Counted from the stretch's first letter, positions 7,411-15,170 are shown. The stretch is DNA of 20,342 bases from CAZDML01 sp964506645 (GCA_964506645.1 CAZDML010000023.1:1-20342); one strand, 5' to 3'. Notes: generated by a model from the letters alone, not told the origin. Numbers and translations: made by a program.

Positions 7411-7653
7411 ATGGCTGACAGTTGCCCTAAATGTAAAACGACCGTAACTGATGCAGACGAAACCTGTCCGCAATGCGGAATATATTTCCGGAAATGGCAG
7501 GAACGCGAAGCCAATCTTGCAACCGGAAACCTCTCCCGTTACCAAACCATTGCCAATGCCACCAGCACTGAATTTAATTGGACCATCCTTATTATCATCT
7601 GCATGGCCATTGCCGGGATGTTTTACTATCTCGGCCGCAACGCAGACCTCTAA
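7411..7653 (+). CDS. Small zinc-ribbon, single-pass membrane protein
   Basis: The product is 80 residues. Two C-x-x-C pairs, S-C-P-K-C at 4-8 and T-C-P-Q-C-G at 18-23, form a zinc ribbon ending in I-Y-F-R-K-W, a pattern common in small bacterial proteins of unknown role. One hydrophobic helix spans about residues 57-73 (W-T-I-L-I-I-I-C-M-A-I-A-G-M-F-Y-Y). The zinc ribbon is probably cytoplasmic. It lies 21 bases after the synthase stop and has no clear Shine-Dalgarno. It converges on the rhomboid-like gene with 18 bases between stops and no visible terminator. The domain plan, zinc ribbon then one helix, recurs inside the large protein at 18048-20324. Confidence 0.75.
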   Translation: MADSCPKCKTTVTDADETCPQCGIYFRKWQEREANLATGNLSRYQTIANATSTEFNWTILIIICMAIAGMFYYLGRNADL

Positions 7654-7671
7654 TTCATTCAATCAATAACG

Positions 7672-8310
7672 TCAGGAATTCCAGGGAGGGTTTTGCCGTA
7701 ATTGGCGGAGCCACAAGCGGAAGGATTGAATATGCTGTGCACCAAAAAAAAGCGCATAGTTAAAGAGTGACGCTAGAATCTCCATCCGCGTCATGGTCGT
7801 GCCCGCCAGAAAGCTGTAGGCGGTACCCATCCAAATTAACCATCCTAGATATTTCACCTTGATCGGCAAAATAAAGAACAGCAGCAGTTCAAAATCAGGA
7901 AATAATGTCGCAAAAGCGAGAAAAAGCGTCGTATAGAGAGGGAGATTGGAAAGCGGCTCCGACATCCACATCGAAGTCACGATCGTGGCCAGCGCACCAA
8001 CAGCAAAAAACACCATGAAGCGAAATCCGCCCCATTCCTGTTCCAAAGCCTGCGCATACTGGTAAAGGATATACAGCCAGAGGATCATCCAAAAAAAGCC
8101 TAAACTGCTGGGGGGAACAAACAAGAAGGTGATCAGGCGCCACCATTGCCCGGCACGAACGGCCTCCGGATTTAAAATCAGCTCGTAAACAAAGATGGGG
8201 CGCACTAGACTGAGCAGATAAATCGCACTCGTCGCACAAACTATAAAGAGCGGGAATTCCGGGATTTCCCACTCTCCAAAATGCTTTTCCAGCCAGTCAA
8301 GCCATTTCAT
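7672..8310 (-). CDS. Rhomboid-like multi-pass membrane protein, probably catalytically dead
   Basis: The product is 212 residues with five or six hydrophobic helices, for example near 20-38, 70-90, 97-118, 124-155 and 170-192. The loop R-A-G-Q-W-W-R-L-I-T-F-L-F after the first helix is the conserved W-R loop of rhomboid and Derlin-like proteins. I find no G-x-S-G serine motif and no matching histidine in the sixth-helix region, so proteolysis is unlikely. It may act in membrane-protein quality control like Derlins, but this is inference. ATG (complement of 8308-8310) is the natural start. It is divergent from the glycosyltransferase with a 60-base spacer. Confidence 0.72.
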   Translation of the reverse strand: MKWLDWLEKHFGEWEIPEFPLFIVCATSAIYLLSLVRPIFVYELILNPEAVRAGQWWRLITFLFVPPSSLGFFWMILWLYILYQYAQALEQEWGGFRFMVFFAVGALATIVTSMWMSEPLSNLPLYTTLFLAFATLFPDFELLLFFILPIKVKYLGWLIWMGTAYSFLAGTTMTRMEILASLFNYALFFGAQHIQSFRLWLRQLRQNPPWNS

Positions 8311-8354
8311 CGTCAGGGAAGTGTAGCTTCATAGATCCTGTCTGTCAAATCGAC

Positions 8355-8370
8355 TACAATCGTATTCGTC
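8355..8370 (+). promoter_or_regulatory. Possible -10 box close to the glycosyltransferase start
   Basis: TACAAT at 8355-8360 lies ten bases before ATG 8371 and no Shine-Dalgarno is visible. A start site 7 bases after it would leave a leader of about three bases. There is no recognisable -35. It fits the pattern seen more clearly at 4935 and 11814. Confidence 0.35.
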
Positions 8371-9636
8371 ATGGCCTCCAAAACTGTTCTTTATGCGGCT
8401 GCGCATGCGGGATTTGACCTCTCCCGTGTTCCGCTGGGTGGGGGTGCCGCGGTAGCGGACCATTTGACTCAGGAGTGGTCCCACACTCGCCCCTTCAACC
8501 TTCAGGTCCTGTCACCCCAAATCCTTGCAGCGGCGCCTAAAGACAAAGACTTGGTCACCTATTCCGAGCTGCGCTATGCACGCTTTTGCCGTGATTTTGA
8601 ACGCGCGCTGACCGAACGAATCCTCACACAGGACCCCCGATCACACACCGTGCTTTGTAATGATGTTTCCGAAGGTCCGGATTTTAAGCGCTTGGCCGAG
8701 CGCGGGCATGCGCTCTATACGATCTACCATGTGGATGTGGTGGACTACATGTCACGGGTGTACTTTTATAACGCCGTCCGCCCAGAAACAACCACCCGGT
8801 TCTATTCAGGCATCGAACGCATCGGGCTCTCGCGCTGGGTTCCGGACGTATGTAAGCTGGTCTGGCAGAAACAACAGGACAGTGTGCGCTACTCCAAGGG
8901 ACTCCTCGTGCCTTCACAGGCAATGAAAGACGTCCTCCTCCGTTGTTATCCTGGAACGCCCTCGGAAAAAATTCATGTTCTGCCCTGGGGGATCTGGCCT
9001 TCTCCTCCCGCAAATCCCGAAACCCCTGCCAATGTCAGTGCCTTGCGCAAAAAATATCAGCTCTCTGAGACAGACACTCTCCTCCTCACACTCAGCCGTA
9101 TCTCACCGGAAAAAGGACAAGACCGGCTGCTCAAAGCGCTTCAGGTGTGGGAAAAGAAATCAACCGTACCTTCAGGAGTTGTTCTTTTAATCTGCGGAGA
9201 AGCGGCTTATATGAAAGGCCGAACTTTTATGAAACAGTTACGCCGCCTCGCGGCTCGCCTAAAGAAAACACGTGTCCATTTTCCCGGATACGTGAGCGGG
9301 ACCCAGAAGCAGACCTTGCTTTCTGCCGCCCATCTTTATCTCTTCCCTTCTCGGCACGAAAGTTACGGTCTGACGCTCATGGAAGCACTGCAAGCGGGAC
9401 TTCCTGTCATTGCGTGTGCCAACCACGGCACAGGAGATATCGTTCAGCCCTCGTTTGGACGTTTAGTGGAAGGACGGACCGAAGAGGCTATGATTCAAGG
9501 GCTGCAGCAGGCGATGGCCGACCTGATGGAAAAGAAAAAGGAGTGGGGGGCAATGCGGTCGGCGGCGCAACGCTACGCTGCAGACCATGCGTTCTCTGCT
9601 TCAGCGGCGCGATTGGCTAGTCTTCTCCAGGAGTAA
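8371..9636 (+). CDS. Glycosyltransferase family 4 (GT-B fold)
   Basis: The product is 421 residues. The N-terminal half has the P-L-G-G-G-A-A-V-A acceptor-side loop. The C-terminal half has the GT4 core: L-S-R-I-S-P-E-K-G-Q-D, then H-F-P-G-Y-V-S, and the E-x7-E signature H-E-S-Y-G-L-T-L-M-E-A-L-Q-A-G-L-P-V-I-A. It transfers a sugar from a nucleotide sugar; donor and acceptor are not readable from sequence. No signal peptide or membrane helix is seen, so it is cytoplasmic. It overlaps the convergent downstream gene by 20 bases at the stops. With no polysaccharide cluster nearby, a storage-glycan, trehalose-like or cell-surface role is equally possible. Confidence 0.85.
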   Translation: MASKTVLYAAAHAGFDLSRVPLGGGAAVADHLTQEWSHTRPFNLQVLSPQILAAAPKDKDLVTYSELRYARFCRDFERALTERILTQDPRSHTVLCNDVSEGPDFKRLAERGHALYTIYHVDVVDYMSRVYFYNAVRPETTTRFYSGIERIGLSRWVPDVCKLVWQKQQDSVRYSKGLLVPSQAMKDVLLRCYPGTPSEKIHVLPWGIWPSPPANPETPANVSALRKKYQLSETDTLLLTLSRISPEKGQDRLLKALQVWEKKSTVPSGVVLLICGEAAYMKGRTFMKQLRRLAARLKKTRVHFPGYVSGTQKQTLLSAAHLYLFPSRHESYGLTLMEALQAGLPVIACANHGTGDIVQPSFGRLVEGRTEEAMIQGLQQAMADLMEKKKEWGAMRSAAQRYAADHAFSASAARLASLLQE

Positions 9637-11671
9637 GCTGATGAGCGCGGGCCATCCAATACACAAACAGAAAATCCATAGGGGGATATTCGATCTGCGC
9701 GTCATCCCCGCGCAGCGACCGGGCACTTCGCTGCCAAATAAAACAATCGCGCGGCCGCTCGTCGAGAGGAATTGGATCACGCGCCTGACCGGGAATCGAT
9801 TTCCCATACCGCGCTACCGCATCGCCTAAGCGCGCCTGCCAATAGGCCTCACCGCGTCCGCGCCGATCCACGGGATAGCGCTGCAGTGACCACCACCCTA
9901 ATCCCAGGCTATTCGATGGGACTTTCATCGAAGCACGCATCACTTCAATCATGGCGTTATACTCATCCTGTAGCGGATCGCACTCACGTAAGAAGACGTT
10001 CTGGTAATAGACCCCGATCGAGGCATCTCGCTCTAGCGTCATTAAATCGTAGAGCGCCAGGTAAGTCAGATGGTTATTCGAACTGCGGTGAGCTGCGGCC
10101 TGCGTACGTCCCTGCAGAATACCGATAAATTCCTCATCTACATTCATCCAATCGACAACCGTCTTCAAGAGTGCTTTATCCGCATGCAGGTTTTTGTGGT
10201 AATACGCATCAAACCGATTGGGCTTTGGCAAAATCTCTGCAGCGGTCTTGATGAAGTGCAGCGCATGAAGCGATTCGGAGGGAAGGACTTTTACATCACT
10301 CAAACTACGGATCTCCTCCGGAGGTGGCAGCTGTTTCAAAATGCGGTCCAGCAATTCAAGCATTCGCCCGTAAGGCGTGTTGGGCGCCAGGGAGGCAGCG
10401 CTCATCGACATTCGCTCGACGTTGTCGCGCAACTGTCGTAGCGCTGGGATGGCACCTCGCACGAGCGGCAAGAGGGTGCGCCGCATAGCGGGTTCATCGT
10501 TGCGCCGTAGCGCTTTGATCATGGGTTTGGTTTCGACCCAGCCGCGCTGGCCATGCAGACGAAAATAGCGGGAGACCCAGCGGAAGATGGAAATGAGTTC
10601 CCTGCGGCGTTCGGCGCGATGCGTCAATTCGTGGAACAGGGCGTTGACCAGGTGTTCCGACACATAGGGATTAAATTCCAAACGGTGTCTGGAATCCGAC
10701 TGAGGAAAACTCAGATCATTATCGAGAAAATATCCGGCGATCGTCTCGATATCGTGCTGCAGGTCCGCTCTTAACTGCGGATCACGAATCCATGGCCAGC
10801 ACTGTGCAATACCAAAGAAGAATCCCGTGTAAGTGTCCTTGCTGGCCGGCTGCGGAAGCAGATGACCTTGCGCATCCACATAACGAACGAGTGTTCCCGG
10901 CTGAGGAGAAAACATATGCAGCGCGTGCAAAGCACGCAAGGCACTTTCCATCCGCGCCAGCGCTTCGCTGGAATGATCGTTCTGATACCGCCAGGCTTCG
11001 GCTGCCGCATAGAGTCCTGTCCAAATCGCCGCATCGCCAACATCTTCCGGCGCTTCGCCGCGGCGGGCCACGACCATGCCGCGATCAATAAATCGATACA
11101 TCTCATATTCAAAGCGTTCCGCTTTGGCTGAAAGTTCACCCGGGGACCAGTCATCCAATCGCTCAAGTTCCACGCGATCAAGAAAAAGACTTTCCAGCCC
11201 GGGCCAATACAACCGCGGCTCGATCGGATGGGGATCGCGCGACTCTACCGTGAAGAGGATGGTTTGCGGGACAAGCCGTTTACTGTTGGAGGGGAAATCA
11301 CCCTGCTGAAGAAGGCGGAAGGCCAGCCGACGCTGCCTCGCCCTATCCCAAACTTCCAAACGCACGACGTCGTTGGCCTTCCGAAAAAGACCGCCCAAAC
11401 GACCCGGCGGCAGAGCAAAATAAAACCGGTAGCGGTAGACACCCGCCGACAATCGCTCCTCCCCCTGAGCACGACCGCGAATGAAATACCCTGGCGGCTC
11501 GTTGCGGTAACGCGCACTCCATCCGCCTGGGACATGAACGCCGACGTCATGGAGGAAACCATGATTTCCAGAAAAATAAGCAGGAATCTCTTCGCCGTTA
11601 ACCGGCGAAAATAGTGTGGAAGTCAGGAAGGGAACAACAATCAGCCATATGCTTCGTTTGGGTTTATGCAA
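9617..11671 (-). CDS. Large secreted protein of unknown function, possible alpha/alpha-toroid domain
   Basis: The product is 684 residues. The N-terminus M-H-K-P-K-R-S followed by a hydrophobic stretch and V-N-G-E-E is a Sec signal peptide (about 1-26). Residues about 30-170 look beta-rich, possibly a carbohydrate-binding-like sandwich. From about 180 the protein is helical, with V-G-D-A-A-I-W-T-G-L-Y-A-A-A-E-A-W-R-Y, a pattern seen in six-hairpin glycosidase-type folds. I do not recognise the family and see no catalytic motif I can name. TTG 11671 is chosen because AGGAGG lies eight bases upstream; the upstream TTG at 11710 has no ribosome-binding site. The site is buried in a hairpin (see that entry). 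It is convergent with the glycosyltransferase. Confidence 0.72.
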   Translation of the reverse strand: MHKPKRSIWLIVVPFLTSTLFSPVNGEEIPAYFSGNHGFLHDVGVHVPGGWSARYRNEPPGYFIRGRAQGEERLSAGVYRYRFYFALPPGRLGGLFRKANDVVRLEVWDRARQRRLAFRLLQQGDFPSNSKRLVPQTILFTVESRDPHPIEPRLYWPGLESLFLDRVELERLDDWSPGELSAKAERFEYEMYRFIDRGMVVARRGEAPEDVGDAAIWTGLYAAAEAWRYQNDHSSEALARMESALRALHALHMFSPQPGTLVRYVDAQGHLLPQPASKDTYTGFFFGIAQCWPWIRDPQLRADLQHDIETIAGYFLDNDLSFPQSDSRHRLEFNPYVSEHLVNALFHELTHRAERRRELISIFRWVSRYFRLHGQRGWVETKPMIKALRRNDEPAMRRTLLPLVRGAIPALRQLRDNVERMSMSAASLAPNTPYGRMLELLDRILKQLPPPEEIRSLSDVKVLPSESLHALHFIKTAAEILPKPNRFDAYYHKNLHADKALLKTVVDWMNVDEEFIGILQGRTQAAAHRSSNNHLTYLALYDLMTLERDASIGVYYQNVFLRECDPLQDEYNAMIEVMRASMKVPSNSLGLGWWSLQRYPVDRRGRGEAYWQARLGDAVARYGKSIPGQARDPIPLDERPRDCFIWQRSARSLRGDDAQIEYPPMDFLFVYWMARAHQLTPGED

Positions 11672-11688
11672 AGGAGACCGCCTCCTTT
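11670..11688 (-). promoter_or_regulatory. Hairpin covering the ribosome-binding site and start of the secreted protein
   Basis: In the mRNA (minus strand) AAAGGAG (11688-11682) can pair with CTCCTTT (11676-11670) across a five-base GCGGT loop. The stem takes in most of the Shine-Dalgarno and the first two bases of the TTG start codon. This could limit translation, but a seven-pair stem may also arise by chance. Confidence 0.45.
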
Positions 11689-11790
11689 CGCACTGCAAGT
11701 TTATCCCCAAGAGGACAGCTATTCAACAGGTCTGTTAACCCAATTTATTTCATCTAAAAATCAGCGTGTTTTGAAGCAATAACTTCCATC

Positions 11791-11826
11791 TTTGCAGAAT
11801 GGGACCCTTGAACTATAATCTTTCTT
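11791..11826 (+). promoter_or_regulatory. Promoter of the trmL operon with leaderless-type spacing
   Basis: TTTGCA (11791-11796), 17 bases, then a perfect TATAAT (11814-11819) which lies seven bases before ATG 11827. No Shine-Dalgarno is present. The trmL N-terminus is fixed by its conserved first residues, so the start codon is secure and the transcript is probably leaderless or nearly so. Confidence 0.6.
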
Positions 11827-12297
11827 ATGAATATCGTCCTCTTTGAGCCGGATATTCCCTTCAACACGGGCAACGTCGGGCGTTCCTGCGTCGCAACCGG
11901 CAGCCGACTGCATCTGGTTGGAAAATTAGGGTTTTCTCTCGACCAAAAAGAAGTACGCCGCTCCGGTCTGGACTATTGGAAGGATGTCGACCTGCATGTA
12001 CACCCCACCTGGGATGATTTTTTAAGCACTCTCGGATCCGCACCTGCCCTCTTTTTCTTCTCGAAGAAAGCCACACAGGACTTCTGGTCAGCCACGTATA
12101 CGCCCGACAGCTATCTCGTATTCGGCTGTGAAACCAAAGGATTGCCCGATGCCATGCTTGCGCGATACGCCGATAAGACCTATCGTATTCCCATGCGGGA
12201 AAACAGTGTCCGTTCTCTGAATCTTTCAACCGCCGCCGGCGTGGTCCTCTACGAAGCCTTACGGCAAACCAAAGGACTCTATGCCCACAACGGCTAA
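11827..12297 (+). CDS. trmL: tRNA (cytidine/uridine-2'-O)-methyltransferase TrmL
   Basis: The product is 156 residues, the usual TrmL length (SPOUT superfamily). Family marks run the whole length: I-V-L-F-E-P-D-I-P-F-N-T-G-N-V-G-R at 3-19, G-C-E-T-K-G-L-P, then I-P-M-R-E-N-S-V-R-S-L-N-L-S-T-A-A-G, the trefoil-knot region that binds S-adenosylmethionine. It methylates the 2'-O of the wobble nucleotide 34 in certain leucine tRNAs in the cytoplasm. It is the first gene of a tight operon; its end overlaps the ClpS-like start by 17 bases. Confidence 0.93.
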   Translation: MNIVLFEPDIPFNTGNVGRSCVATGSRLHLVGKLGFSLDQKEVRRSGLDYWKDVDLHVHPTWDDFLSTLGSAPALFFFSKKATQDFWSATYTPDSYLVFGCETKGLPDAMLARYADKTYRIPMRENSVRSLNLSTAAGVVLYEALRQTKGLYAHNG

Positions 12298-12568
12298 ACG
12301 TCCCTACAAAATCAAAAAAACCACAGACAACACGACCTGGCGCGATCCCTGGAAAGTCATCCTCTTTAACTGCAACTGCCACACTTTTGACCAGGTCGCC
12401 CGCCAGCTCGTCAAAGCCGTCCATGTCACTTACGAACATGGTATGGCTATTGCCAACATCGTCAATGACTCCGGCAAAGCCGTCGTCTATACCGGCCCGA
12501 AAGAACATTGTGAAGCCGTCGCTGAAGTTCTGGAAGAAATCAAACTCAACGTCAAAGTCGCCAAATGA
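12281..12568 (+). CDS. ClpS-like Clp protease adaptor with altered N-degron pocket
   Basis: The product is 95 residues. D-P-W-K-V-I-L-F-N at 22-30, H-T-F-D-Q-V at 34-39, and G-K-A-V-V-Y-T-G-P-K-E-H-C-E at 65-78 match the ClpS fold. In standard ClpS, an N-D-D triad and a histidine (H66 in E. coli) hold the alpha-amino group of N-degron substrates. Here the triad reads N30-C31-N32 and the histidine position is N62. ClpS brings N-end-rule substrates to ClpA or ClpC; this one probably cannot do so in the usual way. Start ATG 12281 has AAAGGA five bases upstream and lies inside trmL. Its stop overlaps the SDR start (ATGA). Confidence 0.82.
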   Translation: MPTTAKRPYKIKKTTDNTTWRDPWKVILFNCNCHTFDQVARQLVKAVHVTYEHGMAIANIVNDSGKAVVYTGPKEHCEAVAEVLEEIKLNVKVAK

Positions 12569-13323
12569 AGGTCGTCTGGATTACGGGGGGAGGGACAGGC
12601 ATCGGCAAGGCACTTGCCGAGCTTTTCTACCAGGAGGGCTATCATGTTGCCCTTTCGGGTCGGCGGGCTGATGTTCTTCAAAAGACGGCCCAGGAGATCG
12701 GAAAAGCGGGTGGGCCGGGGGAAATTTTTGCCATTCCGGGGGACATCTCTAGCCCAGCCTATGTTGAGCGCGCTCATCTGACGATCACCCAGCTCTGGGG
12801 ACCCGTGCACATCTTGATCAATAATGCAGCGGTGAATCCTCATAAAAAATTCCTTGAATCAACTTTAGAAGATTATCAAAAAGTATTGGAAATAAACACT
12901 TTAGGATCTATTTATTGCGCGAAACTTGTCGCCCCAGAAATGATTCACTACGGCTCTGGAGCTATTATCAATATCTCGTCATTCCTGGGTAAATGGTCCT
13001 CTGCACATTCCAGCGCTTACTGTGTCAGCAAGTTCGCCTTGGCGGGTTTCACAGATGCCCTGCGCCTGGAGCTCGGACCTAAAGGGATCCATGTGATGGG
13101 TGTGTATCCAGGCTTTATCCGAACACCCATGACCGAGTCGTTTACGACTTCCGCCTTTAAACGCTGGCTGGCTGCCACCCCGGAGAGCATGGCTCGCGCT
13201 ATCCGAAAAGGACTCTCTCGCCGATCAAGAGACGTCTATTACCCTGGCTATGTACGCGCTTTGCTCCTGCTTCACCCCTGGTTTCCGGGTCCCCTGGAAC
13301 GTCTCTACTCCCGAGCGCGCTAA
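12565..13323 (+). CDS. Short-chain dehydrogenase/reductase (SDR)
   Basis: The product is 252 residues, a classical SDR. The cofactor loop T-G-G-G-T-G-I-G is at 7-14, N-N-A-A at 86-89, catalytic Asn at 111, Ser at 138 or 139, and Y152-x-x-x-K156. P-G-F-I-R-T-P-M follows the active site. The R-R after the second strand suggests NADP preference. It reduces or oxidises an alcohol or ketone; substrate is not known. The start ATG 12565 overlaps the ClpS-like stop by four bases. The C-terminal region P-W-F-P-G-P-L-E-R is typical of DltE/YqjQ-type SDRs with possible lipid substrates, but that is a weak guess. Confidence 0.88.
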   Translation: MKVVWITGGGTGIGKALAELFYQEGYHVALSGRRADVLQKTAQEIGKAGGPGEIFAIPGDISSPAYVERAHLTITQLWGPVHILINNAAVNPHKKFLESTLEDYQKVLEINTLGSIYCAKLVAPEMIHYGSGAIINISSFLGKWSSAHSSAYCVSKFALAGFTDALRLELGPKGIHVMGVYPGFIRTPMTESFTTSAFKRWLAATPESMARAIRKGLSRRSRDVYYPGYVRALLLLHPWFPGPLERLYSRAR

Positions 13324-13325
13324 AG

Positions 13326-13835
13326 ATGAAACGGCTCCCACACGCGGCACTGGGGCTGTTGCTGGTTGTGGTTATCCCAGTGGCACCCAATGAGCACCGA
13401 ATCGATATTCAAGCCACAAGCACGGCCACGCCCGCCAAGTTATGGACCGTGCTCACCGACTACGACCACCATGCCCAGTACATTCCATACATGTTTTCAG
13501 TCAAAACACTCCAGCGAAACGGCGCCTCCCTGACGCTCGAACAAATTGGCGCTTTGAAAATCCTCTTTTGGACATTTACAATGCGAGCCGTTTTCGATGC
13601 CAAAGAAAAAGAACCCGAGACCATCGATTTTCATGCCATAGATGGTGATTTCGAAAAATTAGACGGACGATGGAGCATTACATCTTCCACAACAACCCTG
13701 GGAGCCTCGCAGCTCAGCGTCACGTTTTACTGTAAACCCAAGGCGCGGGTGCCGACCTGGGCCGTTCGCATTGCGGCAAAACATTATCTCGCCCATATGG
13801 TTGACGCCATGACCCAAAAAGCCGAAGCCTTATGA
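13326..13835 (+). CDS. Secreted SRPBCC/START-like domain protein
   Basis: The product is 169 residues. Residues 1-20 form a signal peptide with a hydrophobic core (A-L-G-L-L-L-V-V-V-I-P-V-A). The rest is an SRPBCC-type fold of the polyketide cyclase/COQ10-like group: L-W-T-V-L-T-D-Y-D near 37-45, Q-Y-I-P, a central I-D-G-D-F-E, and a final amphipathic helix with V-D-A-M-T-Q-K-A-E. Such folds bind lipids or other hydrophobic ligands. It starts two bases after the SDR stop and overlaps rluA by four bases (ATGA). The C-terminal domain of the protein at 18048-20324 is a clear relative. Confidence 0.8.
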   Translation: MKRLPHAALGLLLVVVIPVAPNEHRIDIQATSTATPAKLWTVLTDYDHHAQYIPYMFSVKTLQRNGASLTLEQIGALKILFWTFTMRAVFDAKEKEPETIDFHAIDGDFEKLDGRWSITSSTTTLGASQLSVTFYCKPKARVPTWAVRIAAKHYLAHMVDAMTQKAEAL

Positions 13836-14803
13836 GCCCCTGGCATGAGGGCGATCAGTGGGTCTGGGTTCCCTTTGAAGTCGATAAAGCTTACGATGGG
13901 CTGCGCGTCGACCAATTTCTCGCCAAACGCCTGGAAAGTTACTCGCGCAGCAAAATCCAAAAAATTCTTGAAGACGGACGCATTCAAAAAGACAATCGGC
14001 TGATCCGTGCCAGTTCTCGCGTGCGCACCGGAGACAAAATTCAAGTGGCTTACCCCCGGCGACCGGAAACGCCTCTGACCGAAGCGCATGTATTGCCGAT
14101 TCTTTTTGAAGATGATGCCCTTCTCATCATCAACAAACCCGCCAATCTTTTGTCGCATCCCACCGACAAAATTCAGCTCCATACCGTGACAAGCATCCTG
14201 AAACACCAGCGGCCGGATATTGAAAAAATCCATCTTCTGCACCGACTCGACCGCGAAACTTCCGGCGTTCTCGCTCTAGCCAAATCCACCGCTGCGGCAC
14301 GACGGTGGACAGCCTCGATGGAAAAGAGGGAAATCCACAAAGAATACATCGCCTTTGTACGCGGCATTCCCAGTCCGCCAAAAGGGACGATCGACACCCC
14401 GATTGGCCGCGAAGGGGGAGAAATAAAAGTTCGACAGAACACCGGTACGGACGATGCTGTACCCGCACTCACACGCTACGAAGTGAAGAAGACATGGGAC
14501 GATGCGGCCGTTGTTCACGCCTTTCCAGAAACAGGACGTCTGCACCAAATTCGCGTTCATATGGCCAGTATCGGCCATCCCCTCCTGGGCGACTTGCTTT
14601 ATCAGGGGACAGGGGCCGCGTATCTGAAAATGGTCCAGAAAAAGCTTACTCCCGAAGATGTTCAGGCCTCTGGATTTTCCCGTTTAGCGCTCCATGCCTA
14701 CCAGCTCACCTTTCCACACCCCCTGACCGGTAAAACGCACCGCATCACCGCTCCCCTGCCCCAAGACATGAAAAAGCTCTATAATCCGCATCGAATAAAA
14801 TAA
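13832..14803 (+). CDS. RluA-family rRNA/tRNA pseudouridine synthase
   Basis: The product is 323 residues, the usual length. An S4 RNA-binding domain spans about 22-72 (L-R-V-D-Q-F-L-A-K-R-L, then S-R-S-K-I-Q-K-I-L-E-D-G-R-I). The catalytic motif H-R-L-D-R-E-T-S-G has the nucleophile D140. Later R-L-H-Q-I-R-V-H-M-A-S-I-G-H-P-L-L-G-D is the second family signature. It converts uridine to pseudouridine in large-subunit rRNA; target (RluC- or RluD-like sites) cannot be set from sequence. ATG 13832 overlaps the previous stop by four bases and it is the last gene of the operon. Confidence 0.92.
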   Translation: MSPWHEGDQWVWVPFEVDKAYDGLRVDQFLAKRLESYSRSKIQKILEDGRIQKDNRLIRASSRVRTGDKIQVAYPRRPETPLTEAHVLPILFEDDALLIINKPANLLSHPTDKIQLHTVTSILKHQRPDIEKIHLLHRLDRETSGVLALAKSTAAARRWTASMEKREIHKEYIAFVRGIPSPPKGTIDTPIGREGGEIKVRQNTGTDDAVPALTRYEVKKTWDDAAVVHAFPETGRLHQIRVHMASIGHPLLGDLLYQGTGAAYLKMVQKKLTPEDVQASGFSRLALHAYQLTFPHPLTGKTHRITAPLPQDMKKLYNPHRIK

Positions 14804-14832
14804 TTGACACCCCCTTATTTTAGGGGTAAATA
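14804..14832 (+). promoter_or_regulatory. Promoter with a hairpin-like repeat between -35 and -10
   Basis: A perfect TTGACA (14804-14809) starts right after the rluA stop. The 17-base spacer holds CCCCT...AGGGG arms (14811-14815 and 14822-14826), then a weak -10, TAAATA (14827-14832). The repeat could be an operator or a short hairpin. The leader to ATG 14883 would be about 45 bases. Confidence 0.5.
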
Positions 14833-14882
14833 CGAAGTGCATCTGTTTCTGACGTTGTTTCGTTAGAAGGGGGTGAGGGAAA

Positions 14883-15170
14883 ATGCAAATCATACTTCTG
14901 GGCATTGCGTGTCTCGGCGTACATTTATTCGCCAAGCATTCCACGCAAAACATGAAGAAAATGCTCTTTGACCTGGTGGGTCTGGGAGGTCTTTTCTTCC
15001 TGCTCACAGCGGCCTCTGGGCTGGATTATGGGGTGTCCGATGGCATTCAACACCTCGTCGGCTTGGTGGGGGCGATCGCTCCAGTGATGGGGTGGCTCTG
15101 CCTTGTCGGTGCAACGCTGCTGGGAACGTTGGACATGCTGATCCACGCAGAAAAAATGCTCCCTCACTAA
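14883..15170 (+). CDS. Small multi-pass membrane protein, unknown function
   Basis: The product is 95 residues with three hydrophobic segments, about 1-18, 28-46 and 58-86, with G-A-I-A-P-V-M-G-W in the last. The ribosome-binding region GGGGGTGAGGG precedes ATG 14883. It has its own promoter upstream and a strong terminator 22 bases after its stop, so it is probably a single-gene unit. I recognise no family. Confidence 0.7.
   Translation: MQIILLGIACLGVHLFAKHSTQNMKKMLFDLVGLGGLFFLLTAASGLDYGVSDGIQHLVGLVGAIAPVMGWLCLVGATLLGTLDMLIHAEKMLPH

Noticed and set aside
9617..9636. 20-base overlap of convergent stops as a possible antisense control
   Set aside because: Short convergent overlaps are common in compact genomes; nothing else supports regulation.
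11725..11736. AACAG-GT-CTGTT inverted repeat in the divergent region before trmL
   Set aside because: Five-base arms are too short to stand out from chance and no promoter overlaps it clearly.
11861..12508. 215-residue open frame on the minus strand
   Set aside because: Opposite trmL and the ClpS-like gene, both clearly real; no motif seen.
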